Assembly (NCBI GenBank): GCA_964651495.1
Contig: CAZYWP010000122.1
Coordinates: forward strand, 1-9,568
DNA length: 9,568 nt
From: CAZNVB01 sp964651495
GTDB taxonomy: Bacteria; Acidobacteriota; Aminicenantia; Aminicenantales; UBA8522
Direction: 5' to 3'
Positions 1 through 6,833 of this stretch are shown one piece after another. A program made the position numbers and the translations under genes. Under the pieces are notes generated by a model. That model searched no databases. It was not told the DNA's origin and was given only the letters and a program-made list of their open reading frames with translations. Position 1 is the stretch's first letter, and each line of letters opens with the position of its first letter.

Positions 1-501
1 GCTATCCTGGCCCGGGACGACGGCAGCTTGGTCTTTTATATCACGGCTTATATATTCATGAACACCGGCGCGTTCGCCGCGGTGATCGCCTTGAGCAAGC
101 GGGGAACCGAGTTCCTGGAGCTCGATGATTACGCGGGGATCGGGTTTAAATATCCCTGGATCGGCGCGACTCTCGCTCTTTTCCTGCTTTCTCTGGCCGG
201 ATTCCCCCCGACGGCCGGGTTTCTGGCCAAGTTTTATGTTTTCAGCGCGGCGGTGAGGGCGAACCTCGTGCCGCTCGTCATCGTCGCCGTGCTGGCCAGC
301 CTCGTCTCCGTTTTTTATTACCTCAGGATCATCGTGAATATGTACATGAGAGAGCCGGTCCGGGAAGTGGACATCGAGGCCGAAAATCCAGCCCTGTTTC
401 TGGCGATCTTCCTCTGCCTTTACGGCGTCCTCCAGCTCGGCATCTTCCCCGGCAACATCCTGGCGGCCATCCGGCTGGCCGTCGCTTCCCTCGCCTTCTG
501 A
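1..501 (+). CDS. nuoN: NADH-quinone oxidoreductase subunit N, C-terminal part (5' truncated by window)
   Basis: The frame is open from base 1 to the TGA at 499-501 and gives 166 visible residues, about the last third of a usual ~480-residue NuoN. NuoN is one of the antiporter-like membrane subunits of respiratory complex I and takes part in proton pumping coupled to quinone reduction. Visible are several hydrophobic membrane helices and the signature LAGFPPTAGFLAKFYVF; its lysine (AAG at 229-231) matches the conserved membrane lysine of the GFIGKF motif in E. coli NuoN. A weaker conserved stretch is YAGIGFKYPWIGA just before it. The order nuoN-last is typical of nuo operons, and the next gene has its own promoter, so this is probably the operon end. 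No clear intrinsic terminator follows. The TTG at 28 is only an internal codon, not the start. NuoM/NuoL homologs are alternatives, but the motif wording and the end position favour NuoN. Confidence 0.9.
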   Translation, partial: AILARDDGSLVFYITAYIFMNTGAFAAVIALSKRGTEFLELDDYAGIGFKYPWIGATLALFLLSLAGFPPTAGFLAKFYVFSAAVRANLVPLVIVAVLASLVSVFYYLRIIVNMYMREPVREVDIEAENPALFLAIFLCLYGVLQLGIFPGNILAAIRLAVASLAF

Positions 502-531
502 GGTTATTTTCTATTATTCCTATAGGGATAC

Positions 532-560
532 TAAACAAAAAATGGAAGTTGTGCTAATAT
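532..560 (+). promoter_or_regulatory. Candidate sigma70 promoter for the 704-2373 gene pair
   Basis: TAAACA (532-537, 4/6 to the -35 consensus) is followed by a 17-bp spacer and TAATAT (555-560). TG at 552-553 sits one base before the -10, giving an extended -10. Transcription would start near 567. A small inverted repeat, TATTCC-TATA-GGGATA (515-530), lies just upstream and could be an operator or a weak nuoN 3' hairpin; it has no T-run after it. The local AT-rich patch contrasts with the GC-rich surroundings. Confidence 0.55.
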
Positions 561-566
561 GCCGTG

Positions 567-703
567 GGGGGCGCAGGCTGGGCCTGCCCGCGGCGATATC
601 ATCGGGGTAAGCCAGCGCCTGCCCGAAGCCCCGCCGCTCGACGGACGCTGCGGTTCCCCCCGCAGGCTTGCCGTAAAGGCGATGCAGAAAGGAGATCGAG
701 ACC
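567..703 (+). promoter_or_regulatory. GC-rich, potentially structured 5' leader of the barrel-protein gene
   Basis: About 137 nt separate the predicted start of transcription from the ATG at 704. The leader holds two copies of CGCAGGCT (572-579 and 661-668) and two copies of GCCTGCCCG (582-590 and 617-625). GCAGGC and GCCTGC are reverse complements, so either copy of one can pair with either copy of the other. The tightest hairpin is GCAGGC-TGG-GCCTGC at 573-587. A second is CTGCGG (648-653) with CCGCAG (660-665). G6 (566-571) and C6 (656-661) could also pair over a long range. A strong Shine-Dalgarno (AAGGAG near 688) ends the leader. I do not recognise a known riboswitch class, and no anti-Shine-Dalgarno segment is obvious. 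Confidence 0.4.
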
Positions 704-1471
704 ATGAGAGGTTCCATCCGCTTTAAGGCGATATCGACGGCCGCCCTTCTTATATTCCTCTGCTTTCCTATGCTGGAGGCCCAGTCGCAGCCGAGGAAGT
801 GGTTTTTCGAAGCGGAAACAGGGGGTGTCTTCGCCGGCTACTGTGATGTTGCCATCCCCGGCGATAACGGCACCCGGTTTTCTCTCACGGACGACCTGAG
901 CACGGGGTCCTCTCTTTTCCTGCGGCTGCGAGCCGGGTTCCAGTTCAGCCCCAGTCACACCGTTTTTCTCCTCTATGCCCCGCTTTCCCTGGAAGGTTCG
1001 GGACGTGTCCTCTATCCGATCAAGTTTTTCGGCGTCACCTTCCCTGCCGACACCCTGCTCCGATCGGTCTACCGTTTCAATTCTTACCGGATCACCTACA
1101 GGTATGGCCTGAAAAACGGTGAAAAGCTGAAAATCGGGATTGGGTTCACGGCCAAGATCCGGGATGCGGCCATCAGTCTCGGGGGCGGCGGCCGGGAGAG
1201 CGAAAAGACGAACGTCGGGTTTGTCCCGATTCTCAACTTCCTTCTGGAGTGGCGCTTCTCTCCCGCTTGGCGTCTCCTCCTCGAGGGCGATGCCCTGGCG
1301 GCGCCGCAGGGCCGCGCCGAGGACGTCTTCATCGGCCTGGTTTATCAGAAAAGCCAGGACTGGGCTTTGAAGGGCGGCTACCGGATCCTTGAAGGCGGCG
1401 CTGACAACATTGAAGTCTATAATTTCTCCCTGTTTAATTATCTGGCAGTGGGCGCGATTTTCTATTTCTGA
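704..1471 (+). CDS. Predicted outer-membrane beta-barrel protein (unknown function)
   Basis: The 255-residue product starts at ATG 704, preceded by AAAGGAG with good spacing. Residues 1 to about 26 look like a signal peptide: basic start (MRGSIRFK), hydrophobic core (AALLIFLCF) and a likely cleavage near EAQS-Q. The mature part alternates hydrophobic and polar residues and is rich in aromatics and glycines, for example SLFLRLRAGFQFS and YRITYRYGL. It ends in AVGAIFYF, and a terminal Phe after alternating hydrophobics is the usual BAM-recognition signal of outer-membrane barrels. The length suits a barrel of 8 to 10 strands. I recognise no specific family, so no substrate or channel role can be given. 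It is followed after only 2 bp by a YbjT-like reductase, so the two are probably co-transcribed from the promoter near 532-560. Lipocalin-like or acyl-modifying barrels remain possible alternatives. Confidence 0.8.
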   Translation: MRGSIRFKAISTAALLIFLCFPMLEAQSQPRKWFFEAETGGVFAGYCDVAIPGDNGTRFSLTDDLSTGSSLFLRLRAGFQFSPSHTVFLLYAPLSLEGSGRVLYPIKFFGVTFPADTLLRSVYRFNSYRITYRYGLKNGEKLKIGIGFTAKIRDAAISLGGGGRESEKTNVGFVPILNFLLEWRFSPAWRLLLEGDALAAPQGRAEDVFIGLVYQKSQDWALKGGYRILEGGADNIEVYNFSLFNYLAVGAIFYF

Positions 1472-1473
1472 TC

Positions 1474-2373
1474 ATGAGGATCCTTCTCACAGGAGCGACC
1501 GGATATATCGGCGGCGAACTGCAGCGGGAGCTCCAGAAAAACGCGGGTGTCCGTTTGCGGCTGCTCGTCAGGGACAAAAACAAGGTCAAAGAGGAGGCCC
1601 CATCAAACGTCGAGGTCGTCGCAGGGAGCACCTTTGACGAGGAATCCCTGCAGGCAGCGCTTCGAGAGGTCGATGTCGCCTACTACCTCATCCATTCCAT
1701 GGCCGCCAGGGGAGATTTCGAAAAGCTCGACCGGCTGAGCGCCGAGAATTTCCTGGCCGCGGCAATCGACCAGAAGGTCAAGCGGATTATTTATCTGGGA
1801 GGCCTGGGTCATCGTGGTACGGCCAGCAAGCATCTCCTCAGCCGCATCGAGACGGGCGAGATCCTGAGCTCGCGGCCGGGCGAAATCCAGACTCTCTGGT
1901 TCCGGGCGGGGATCATCATCGGCGCCGGAAGCGCCAGCTTCGAGATCATCCGCCATCTGGTCAGCAAGATTCCGCTCATGACCACACCAAGATGGGTCCG
2001 CACCCGCACCGAGCCGATCAGCATCCGGGATGTCATCCGCTATCTCCTGGCCGCCAGGAGCATCGAGGTTGAGGGCAATCTCGTCGTCGACATCGGCTCG
2101 GAGGAGATGACGTTCCAGGAGATGCTGCTCCGGGCGGCCCGGGTGATGGGGAAGCGCCGGCTGATCATCCCGATTCCCTTCCTCTCGCCGCGGCTGTCCT
2201 CTCTCTGGCTGATCTTGTTCAGCCCGATCGATTTTCGCATCGCCAGAGCCCTCATCGACGGGTTGAAATCGGAGACGATAGTTGCCAATGATAACGCCCG
2301 GAGGTATTTCCCCGGCATCCGGCCCCTCCCGTTCGAAAAATCAGTTGAGCTCGCCCTCGCCGAGCAGGGCTGA
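1474..2373 (+). CDS. YbjT-like atypical short-chain dehydrogenase (NmrA/NAD(P)-binding family)
   Basis: The product has 299 residues with a Rossmann fold at the N-terminus: TGATGYIG at residues 6-13 is the dinucleotide-binding loop, and Arg33 after the second strand (LLVRD) suggests NADP(H). LIHSM (72-76) followed by GDF, RAGIIIGAGSASFE (144-157) and PRWVRTRTEPI (172-182) match my memory of E. coli YbjT closely (YFLVHSM, RAGIIVGAGSAAFE, PRWVRSRTTPI). KRRLIIPIPF (227-236) is also shared. There is no YxxxK pair in the usual place, as in other atypical SDRs, so catalysis is uncertain; members may be reductases or redox sensors. E. coli YbjT is longer, with a C-terminal DUF2867 (SRPBCC-like) domain that is absent here. 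The ATG lies 2 bp after the previous stop (TGA TC ATG) with no Shine-Dalgarno of its own, so translation is likely coupled to the barrel gene. Confidence 0.85.
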   Translation: MRILLTGATGYIGGELQRELQKNAGVRLRLLVRDKNKVKEEAPSNVEVVAGSTFDEESLQAALREVDVAYYLIHSMAARGDFEKLDRLSAENFLAAAIDQKVKRIIYLGGLGHRGTASKHLLSRIETGEILSSRPGEIQTLWFRAGIIIGAGSASFEIIRHLVSKIPLMTTPRWVRTRTEPISIRDVIRYLLAARSIEVEGNLVVDIGSEEMTFQEMLLRAARVMGKRRLIIPIPFLSPRLSSLWLILFSPIDFRIARALIDGLKSETIVANDNARRYFPGIRPLPFEKSVELALAEQG

Positions 2374-2425
2374 ATAAACGCGTACCAGGTCAGCGTATTC
2401 ATTAAATGGGGGAAAGGAGATCGAT

Positions 2426-2605
2426 ATGATCATTTGCGAAGAGAGAGACGACGAAACCCCGATCTGCCCTCATTGCAACGCTCCCCTGAATAAGGTGAGC
2501 TGCCGGCGGCTGACCTCGGTTTTCGGCAAGCGCTACATATACTTCTGCCCGGCTTGCAAGAAAGTCCTTGGCGTCTCCCATCGCAAAGGATTCTGGATGG
2601 GCTGA
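2426..2605 (+). CDS. Small zinc-ribbon protein (59 aa)
   Basis: ATG 2426 follows a strong GGAAAGGAG (spacing about 6 nt) and runs to TGA 2603-2605, giving 59 residues, complete just before the assembly gap. CPHC (residues 14-17) and CPAC (41-44) form a two-knuckle zinc ribbon with a 23-residue gap; Cys4 and Cys26 are extra cysteines. Between the knuckles are basic and aromatic residues (CRRLTSVFGKRYIYF), and the tail KKVLGVSHRKGFWMG looks like a specific conserved ending rather than random sequence. The cysteine pattern and the Shine-Dalgarno make a real gene very likely, though it is short enough for automatic callers to miss. Zinc ribbons of this size bind nucleic acid or a protein partner, or act as metal chaperones; I cannot say which. 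It lies 52 bp after the YbjT-like gene and may belong to the same transcript. Confidence 0.8.
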   Translation: MIICEERDDETPICPHCNAPLNKVSCRRLTSVFGKRYIYFCPACKKVLGVSHRKGFWMG

Positions 2606-2609
2606 TCGC

Positions 2610-2709
2610 NNNNNNNNNNNNNNNNNNNNNNNNNNNNNNNNNNNNNNNNNNNNNNNNNNNNNNNNNNNNNNNNNNNNNNNNNNNNNNNNNNNNNNNNNNN
2701 NNNNNNNNN
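2610..2709. other. Assembly gap (100 N)
   Basis: Exactly 100 undetermined bases are present, a conventional length for a scaffold gap of unknown true size. Genes on either side may not be immediate neighbours, and one or more short genes, promoters or repeats could be missing. No gene is visibly broken by the gap: the zinc-ribbon gene ends 4 bp before it and the serine hydrolase starts 59 bp after it. An open frame that seems to run through the N region is only an artefact of the unknown bases. Confidence 0.98.
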
Positions 2710-2768
2710 CCTATATTAATCCGGTGCTTCATTCTATCGATCTCGAGGAAAGAAAGGAGCAAATCATC

Positions 2769-4064
2769 ATGTGGATAAGGACCCTTCCGTCGTGTTTCAA
2801 GCGGCGGCTAACGGCGGCGGTCGTCTGGATCGTCTTGGCCGCGTTCGCTCAGGCGGCCTCATTGCCGACCGTCAAGCCGGAAAAAGTGGGGCTTTCGACC
2901 GAGCGCCTGGGACGACTGACCCGCGGAATGCAGGAATATGTGGACCAGCGAAAAGTCGCCGGGCTGGTGGCCCTGGTCGCGCGCGACGGCCGGGTGGCCT
3001 ATCTCCAGGCCTTTGGCAAGGCCAACGCTGTCAAGGGACTGCCGATGAAGACCGACTCCATATTCCGGATTGCCTCGCAGAGCAAAGCGGTGACCAGTGC
3101 GGCCGTCATGATGCTCCACGAGGAAGGGCGGTTTCTCCTGGACGACCCGGTTTCCAGATATATCCCCGAATTTGCCGCTGCGCATGTGGCCGTTCCGGCG
3201 GCGGAAAAGGACGGCAAAGCCTATACGACTGTCCCGGTCAAGCGGCCGATCACCATTCGCGACCTTCTCACCCACACAGCGGGAATCTCCTACGGCGACG
3301 GCCTGGCCAAGGAAGAATATGCGGCGGCCGGGATCCAGGGCTGGTTTCTCGCCGACAAGACAGTTCCCGTCGGCGACGTCGTCAAGAAGTTGGCGACTCT
3401 GCCCTTCGACGCCCAGCCTGGCGAACGATATATATACGGCTACAACACAGATATCCTGGGCCACCTGGTGGAATGCGCCTCGGGCCTGAGCCTGGCCGAG
3501 TTTTTAGAGCAGAGGATCACCAGCCCTCTGGGCATGACAGACACGCATTTCTTTCTTCCAGAAAGCAAACAAGACCGCCTCACCGTCGTCTACAGCCTGG
3601 ATGAAAAGGGCGCTCTCAAGCCGGCTGAAGACCCGAGGGACATTTTTTATGTCAAAGGGCCGCGGGTCTGCTATGCGGGCGGGGCCGGGCTCCTCTCCAC
3701 GGCTGAAGACTACGCCCGGTTTCTGCTCATGCTTCTCCAGGGCGGTGAGCTGGGAGGGGCGCGTCTTCTCAGCCCCAAATCCGTGGAGCTCATGACCGCC
3801 GATCACACCGGCCACCTCTACGGCGCCGGGGGGTTCGGGCTTGGATTCTGGGTGATGGACCGGTTGGGCCGCAACGGCCAGCTCGGGAGCGTCGGCTCCT
3901 TCGGCTGGGGCGGCGCCTATCATACGACCTATTGGGTGGACCCGGCTGAGAAGCTCGTCGCCGTGCTCATGACCCAGCTTCTGCCGGCGACGGGCAGCGA
4001 CCTCCATGGCAAGTTCAGGACGCTCGTCTACCAGTCGATCGTGGATTCCTACGAAAAGCGCTGA
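2769..4064 (+). CDS. Exported serine hydrolase, EstB / class C beta-lactamase-like
   Basis: The start is ATG 2769, 9 nt after AAAGGAG (2753-2759), giving 431 residues; any longer frame would run into the gap. Residues 1 to about 29 form a signal peptide (basic RRL, hydrophobic core, AQA-A cleavage), so the enzyme is exported. The beta-lactamase fold is shown by S103-x-x-K106 (SQSK; nucleophile Ser and general base Lys), Y223-G-Y in YIYGYNTDILGHLVE (the Tyr motif), and FGWGGAYHTTYWVDP (378-392), which occupies the place of the KTG motif. The missing KTG and the W-G-G-A wording point to family VIII esterases/EstB or D-amino-acid amidase-like enzymes rather than a true resistance beta-lactamase. 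The substrate is open: short-chain esters, D-amino peptides or cyclic amides. TATATT at 2712-2717, next to the gap, could be its -10. It converges with the M28-M19 gene, 9 bp apart, with no terminator seen between them. Confidence 0.9.
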   Translation: MWIRTLPSCFKRRLTAAVVWIVLAAFAQAASLPTVKPEKVGLSTERLGRLTRGMQEYVDQRKVAGLVALVARDGRVAYLQAFGKANAVKGLPMKTDSIFRIASQSKAVTSAAVMMLHEEGRFLLDDPVSRYIPEFAAAHVAVPAAEKDGKAYTTVPVKRPITIRDLLTHTAGISYGDGLAKEEYAAAGIQGWFLADKTVPVGDVVKKLATLPFDAQPGERYIYGYNTDILGHLVECASGLSLAEFLEQRITSPLGMTDTHFFLPESKQDRLTVVYSLDEKGALKPAEDPRDIFYVKGPRVCYAGGAGLLSTAEDYARFLLMLLQGGELGGARLLSPKSVELMTADHTGHLYGAGGFGLGFWVMDRLGRNGQLGSVGSFGWGGAYHTTYWVDPAEKLVAVLMTQLLPATGSDLHGKFRTLVYQSIVDSYEKR

Positions 4065-4073
4065 GTTCAGAGC

Positions 4074-6722
4074 TTATTTCTTTGCGGCCGTCTGGACGGC
4101 TTCGAAGACGCGGAGGAAATTTCCCCCCAGGATCTTGCGGATATCGTCTTCTTTATAGCCGCGCCGTTGCAGCTCCTCCGTAACGGCGACCAGAAGTCCG
4201 GCATTCTCCAATCCTACCGGGGTATCCGAGATGCCGTCAAAATCGGAGCCGAGGCCGGCGTGGTTGGCGCTTCCGGTGACCTTGACGACATGGTCGATGT
4301 GGTCGACGAGCGTTTTGACGTCCACCGTAGGAAGCGTACGGCGAAGCTTCTCGACCTTGGATTCGTATTCCTCCATCACCCTGCCCCGCTTTTCCGGATC
4401 GGCTCGCAGGACGGCCCGGAAGTCTCCGGGGAGTCCGTGCTTTGCAGCAATTTCGGCCAGGAGTTCGGTCTCCTTCTCCTCGACCTCGGCGTTGAGAAAA
4501 CCGGGCATAAAGTTAATGCCGATGACCCCCTGGTTCTTGGCCAAGGCCAGGAGCATTTCATCGCTGAGGTTCCGATGATGGGCCGAAAGCGCCCGGCAGC
4601 AGGAATGCGAGGCGACGACCGGAGCTTGCGTGTCCCGGATGACGTCCCAGAACGTCTCGTCGTGAACATGAGAGATGTCGATAACCATGCCCAGCCTGTT
4701 CATCTCCTTGACGACCTGGGTCCCGAATTCCGTCAGGCCGCCCAGCTCGGCTGCCGCGTCACCCGAAGCGTCCGCCCAGTCGGTGCGCGTCCAATGAGTC
4801 AATGTCATCAGCCGCACCCCCGCCCGGTGAAAGGCGCGCAGCATATCCAGGTCGTTCTCGATGGCATACCCGCCCTCGATTCCGATCACGATTCCCGTCC
4901 TGCCGGAGTTGCGTAAACGCTGGGCGTCCTCGTAGCTCTTGACGATTTCCAGGTCAGCGGGGTTCTGGGTAGCGAGCCGATAGATGCCCTCAATCTGCCC
5001 AAATATCTTCTTGGCCGCCTGCGCTTTTTCTAGCTCATCCGCCGGAATGCTGACAAAACAGGCGAAGACCTGGAGGTCCACCGCTCCCCTCTTGAGCTTG
5101 GGAATATCGATATGCCCCTTGGGCAGGTCCTGACGCAAGTCTTGGCCGTCCAGAAAGCGGGAGATGGTGTCGCAGTGCAAATCGACCACAGTCGCATCCT
5201 TATGGATGAACTCGGCTCGGAACCTGGCGTCGAGCAGGTTTTCCTTAGAATCGGCCAGAATCCGGATGACGTCGATGTGATATTGGGCGGCCAGGCGCAG
5301 CAACTCGGGGTCGATAAGCTCGGGCCGGTCACCCGGATAATGATACTCGGGATGTTCGTCGTCAAGCTTGCGCGTCAGGATCTCACCGGTGCGAAGGCTG
5401 AGCGCTGTGACTCCTTTGGTCCAGAACGCGGTGTGGTCCGAGCCGCGGTAGTTCACTCTGGGCTTGAGCTTTTGGACCGTCTGAGGGTCGAGCCCGGCCT
5501 TGATGATGTCGTAGAAGCGTCCGTATTCCCACATCCCTCCGACCAGGAGGTCGGAATCGCCTGCGCCAACCATGTCGACGTTCAGGTAGACGATGGTCTT
5601 GTCGAGTGGGTAAATGGGATTATTAGTGTAGTAGCGAGAGCCGACGAGCCCCAGCTCTTCTCCCGCCCAGCAGGCAAAGACAACCGATCGCGCCGGTTTA
5701 AACTTGGAGGCGATGAGGACGCGGGCCGTTTCCAGGACCGTGGCAGCCGAGGTGGCGTTGTCATCGGCGCCCGGATAGATGAACCCGTCGAAGCCGACAC
5801 CCAGATGGTCGAGGTGTCCGCCCATGAGAATATATTCATTCTTGAGCTTGGGATCCCGCCCGGGGAGCAGGCCGATGACGTTGACGGCTTTTCGTTCTTC
5901 CTGGATAAAATGGGCCTCCATTTCGACCTCGGCGCCCAGGACAAAAGAGTGTGGTTTCTTCAAGCGCAGGAGCTTGCTCGCTGCATCCTTCCAGCTTTTT
6001 TTCGCCAGATAAGACAGGTCGTCCAGGAAATTTCGCCCGGCCTGGAGGACGACAAAGCCAGCGGGACATGCCCCCGGCTTCAATGCTCCCAAAGCCCGGC
6101 GCCGCGCGGCGAGCTGCCCGGTCTCGTTGAGGTCCAATTCGATCAGCCCAGCCGCTCCCCTCTCCACGGCGAGCTTGACCTTCTTCTCCAGGGACCATTC
6201 CCGGGCCGTCTTTTCATCGAAATCAGGCGGGGCGTTGGGCAGGATGATGATAACGGACCCCTTGACTTCAAGGCCCAGGTAGTCATTCCAGGCGGGATTC
6301 TCGGAGACGATGCCGTATCCGGCAAAGACGGCGCTGCCCCGTATGACGCCCGAGCCGGTCCCGTTTATCGGGACGAAGTCGCGGCCCCGGCTGGGAAAGT
6401 ACTTCCGCTGCTCGGGCGAGGTGATCTCGAGACGGACAGGCTGGTCAAAGTTCGACCAGTTCTTTAAGGGGACTTCCTGGAACCAGGTGCCGTTTTCCCC
6501 GCCGGGCTGGAGGCCGATCTCTTTCATCCTGGCGGCGACATACTCTGCAGCCTTGGCATATCCCGGAGTCCCGGACTTGCGGCCGGCAAGCTCGTCGGAG
6601 GCCAGGTAACGGACATGTTCATAAGCCTTGGCGCCGTCGGCCTTGACCTGGGCGAGGGCGCTGGATCCGAGGGTTATGAAAACAAGAAAAATTGATGGAA
6701 TCGCAAAGCTCGTTTTTTTCAT
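4074..6722 (-). CDS. Exported double metallopeptidase: M28 aminopeptidase fused to M19 membrane-dipeptidase domain
   Basis: This is one uninterrupted 882-residue frame. It starts at ATG 6722-6720 with AGAGGA (6736-6731) 8 nt upstream. A signal peptide covers residues 1 to about 24 (SSALAQ). Domain 1 (about 27-492) is an M28 zinc peptidase with a PA-like insert (about 125-270); ligands appear as H303 (GGHLDH), D320/D321 (GADDN), E355-E356 (GEE), D383 (NVDMVG) and H430 (SDHTAF). Domain 2 (about 505-875) is an M19 dipeptidase: H516-x-D518 (DLHCDT), E616 (GIEGG), H685 (DISHVH), H706 (ASHSCCR) and D827 (GLGSDFDG). Every core ligand of both families is present, so both sites look active. The linker is only about 12 residues. 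M28 enzymes remove N-terminal residues and M19 enzymes cleave dipeptides, including L-D ones, so the protein could take peptides down to amino acids in the periplasm. Each family is usually a separate protein. Confidence 0.92.
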   Translation of the reverse strand: MKKTSFAIPSIFLVFITLGSSALAQVKADGAKAYEHVRYLASDELAGRKSGTPGYAKAAEYVAARMKEIGLQPGGENGTWFQEVPLKNWSNFDQPVRLEITSPEQRKYFPSRGRDFVPINGTGSGVIRGSAVFAGYGIVSENPAWNDYLGLEVKGSVIIILPNAPPDFDEKTAREWSLEKKVKLAVERGAAGLIELDLNETGQLAARRRALGALKPGACPAGFVVLQAGRNFLDDLSYLAKKSWKDAASKLLRLKKPHSFVLGAEVEMEAHFIQEERKAVNVIGLLPGRDPKLKNEYILMGGHLDHLGVGFDGFIYPGADDNATSAATVLETARVLIASKFKPARSVVFACWAGEELGLVGSRYYTNNPIYPLDKTIVYLNVDMVGAGDSDLLVGGMWEYGRFYDIIKAGLDPQTVQKLKPRVNYRGSDHTAFWTKGVTALSLRTGEILTRKLDDEHPEYHYPGDRPELIDPELLRLAAQYHIDVIRILADSKENLLDARFRAEFIHKDATVVDLHCDTISRFLDGQDLRQDLPKGHIDIPKLKRGAVDLQVFACFVSIPADELEKAQAAKKIFGQIEGIYRLATQNPADLEIVKSYEDAQRLRNSGRTGIVIGIEGGYAIENDLDMLRAFHRAGVRLMTLTHWTRTDWADASGDAAAELGGLTEFGTQVVKEMNRLGMVIDISHVHDETFWDVIRDTQAPVVASHSCCRALSAHHRNLSDEMLLALAKNQGVIGINFMPGFLNAEVEEKETELLAEIAAKHGLPGDFRAVLRADPEKRGRVMEEYESKVEKLRRTLPTVDVKTLVDHIDHVVKVTGSANHAGLGSDFDGISDTPVGLENAGLLVAVTEELQRRGYKEDDIRKILGGNFLRVFEAVQTAAKK

Positions 6723-6746
6723 GAGAGCAATCCTCTAAGATGAATG

Positions 6747-6776
6747 ATAATAGAGGCGGATGAGGAACGAAGTCAA
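6747..6776 (-). promoter_or_regulatory. Promoter for the M28-M19 peptidase gene
   Basis: Reading the minus strand, TTGACT (6776-6771, 5/6 to consensus) is followed by an 18-bp spacer and TATTAT (6752-6747, 5/6). Transcription would begin near 6740, leaving a leader of about 18 nt that holds the AGAGGA Shine-Dalgarno. It stands back to back with the pyrB promoter, the two -35 boxes being 9 bp apart. Confidence 0.65.
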
Positions 6777-6785
6777 CTCCCCTCC

Positions 6786-6813
6786 TTGACATCCGTATTC
6801 TCGGGGTGATATT
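6786..6813 (+). promoter_or_regulatory. Promoter for pyrB
   Basis: A perfect TTGACA (6786-6791) lies 16 bp before GATATT (6808-6813, 4/6 to TATAAT). Transcription would begin near 6820, so the leader is only about 14 nt and is almost filled by the Shine-Dalgarno AAGGAGG (6821-6827). That leaves no room for a leader-peptide attenuator or a PyrR-type RNA site, so any pyrimidine control would have to act at initiation or on the enzyme. Confidence 0.6.
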
Positions 6814-6833
6814 TTTGGCCAAGGAGGAATCAT

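Noticed and set aside
515..530. A nuoN intrinsic terminator at the TATTCC/GGGATA inverted repeat
   Set aside because: The stem is only 6 bp with a G-U pair and no T-run follows it, so it is more likely an operator-like palindrome or chance.
559..732. A small open frame beginning with the ATG at 559 in the leader of the barrel gene
   Set aside because: Its ATG overlaps the predicted -10 element, it lacks a ribosome site, and it overlaps the start of the real gene in another frame.
2568..2768. A longer start for the serine hydrolase running through the N region
   Set aside because: The frame is open only because the bases are unknown. The ATG at 2769 has a good ribosome site and begins a proper signal peptide.
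2769..4064. A true class C beta-lactamase (resistance gene)
   Set aside because: The KTG motif is missing and the W-G-G-A wording matches EstB-like esterases.
5112..6467. A 451-codon open frame on the plus strand opposite the M28-M19 gene
   Set aside because: It is antisense to a clearly conserved coding sequence, shows no domain motifs or ribosome site, and is the sort of shadow frame common in GC-rich genes.
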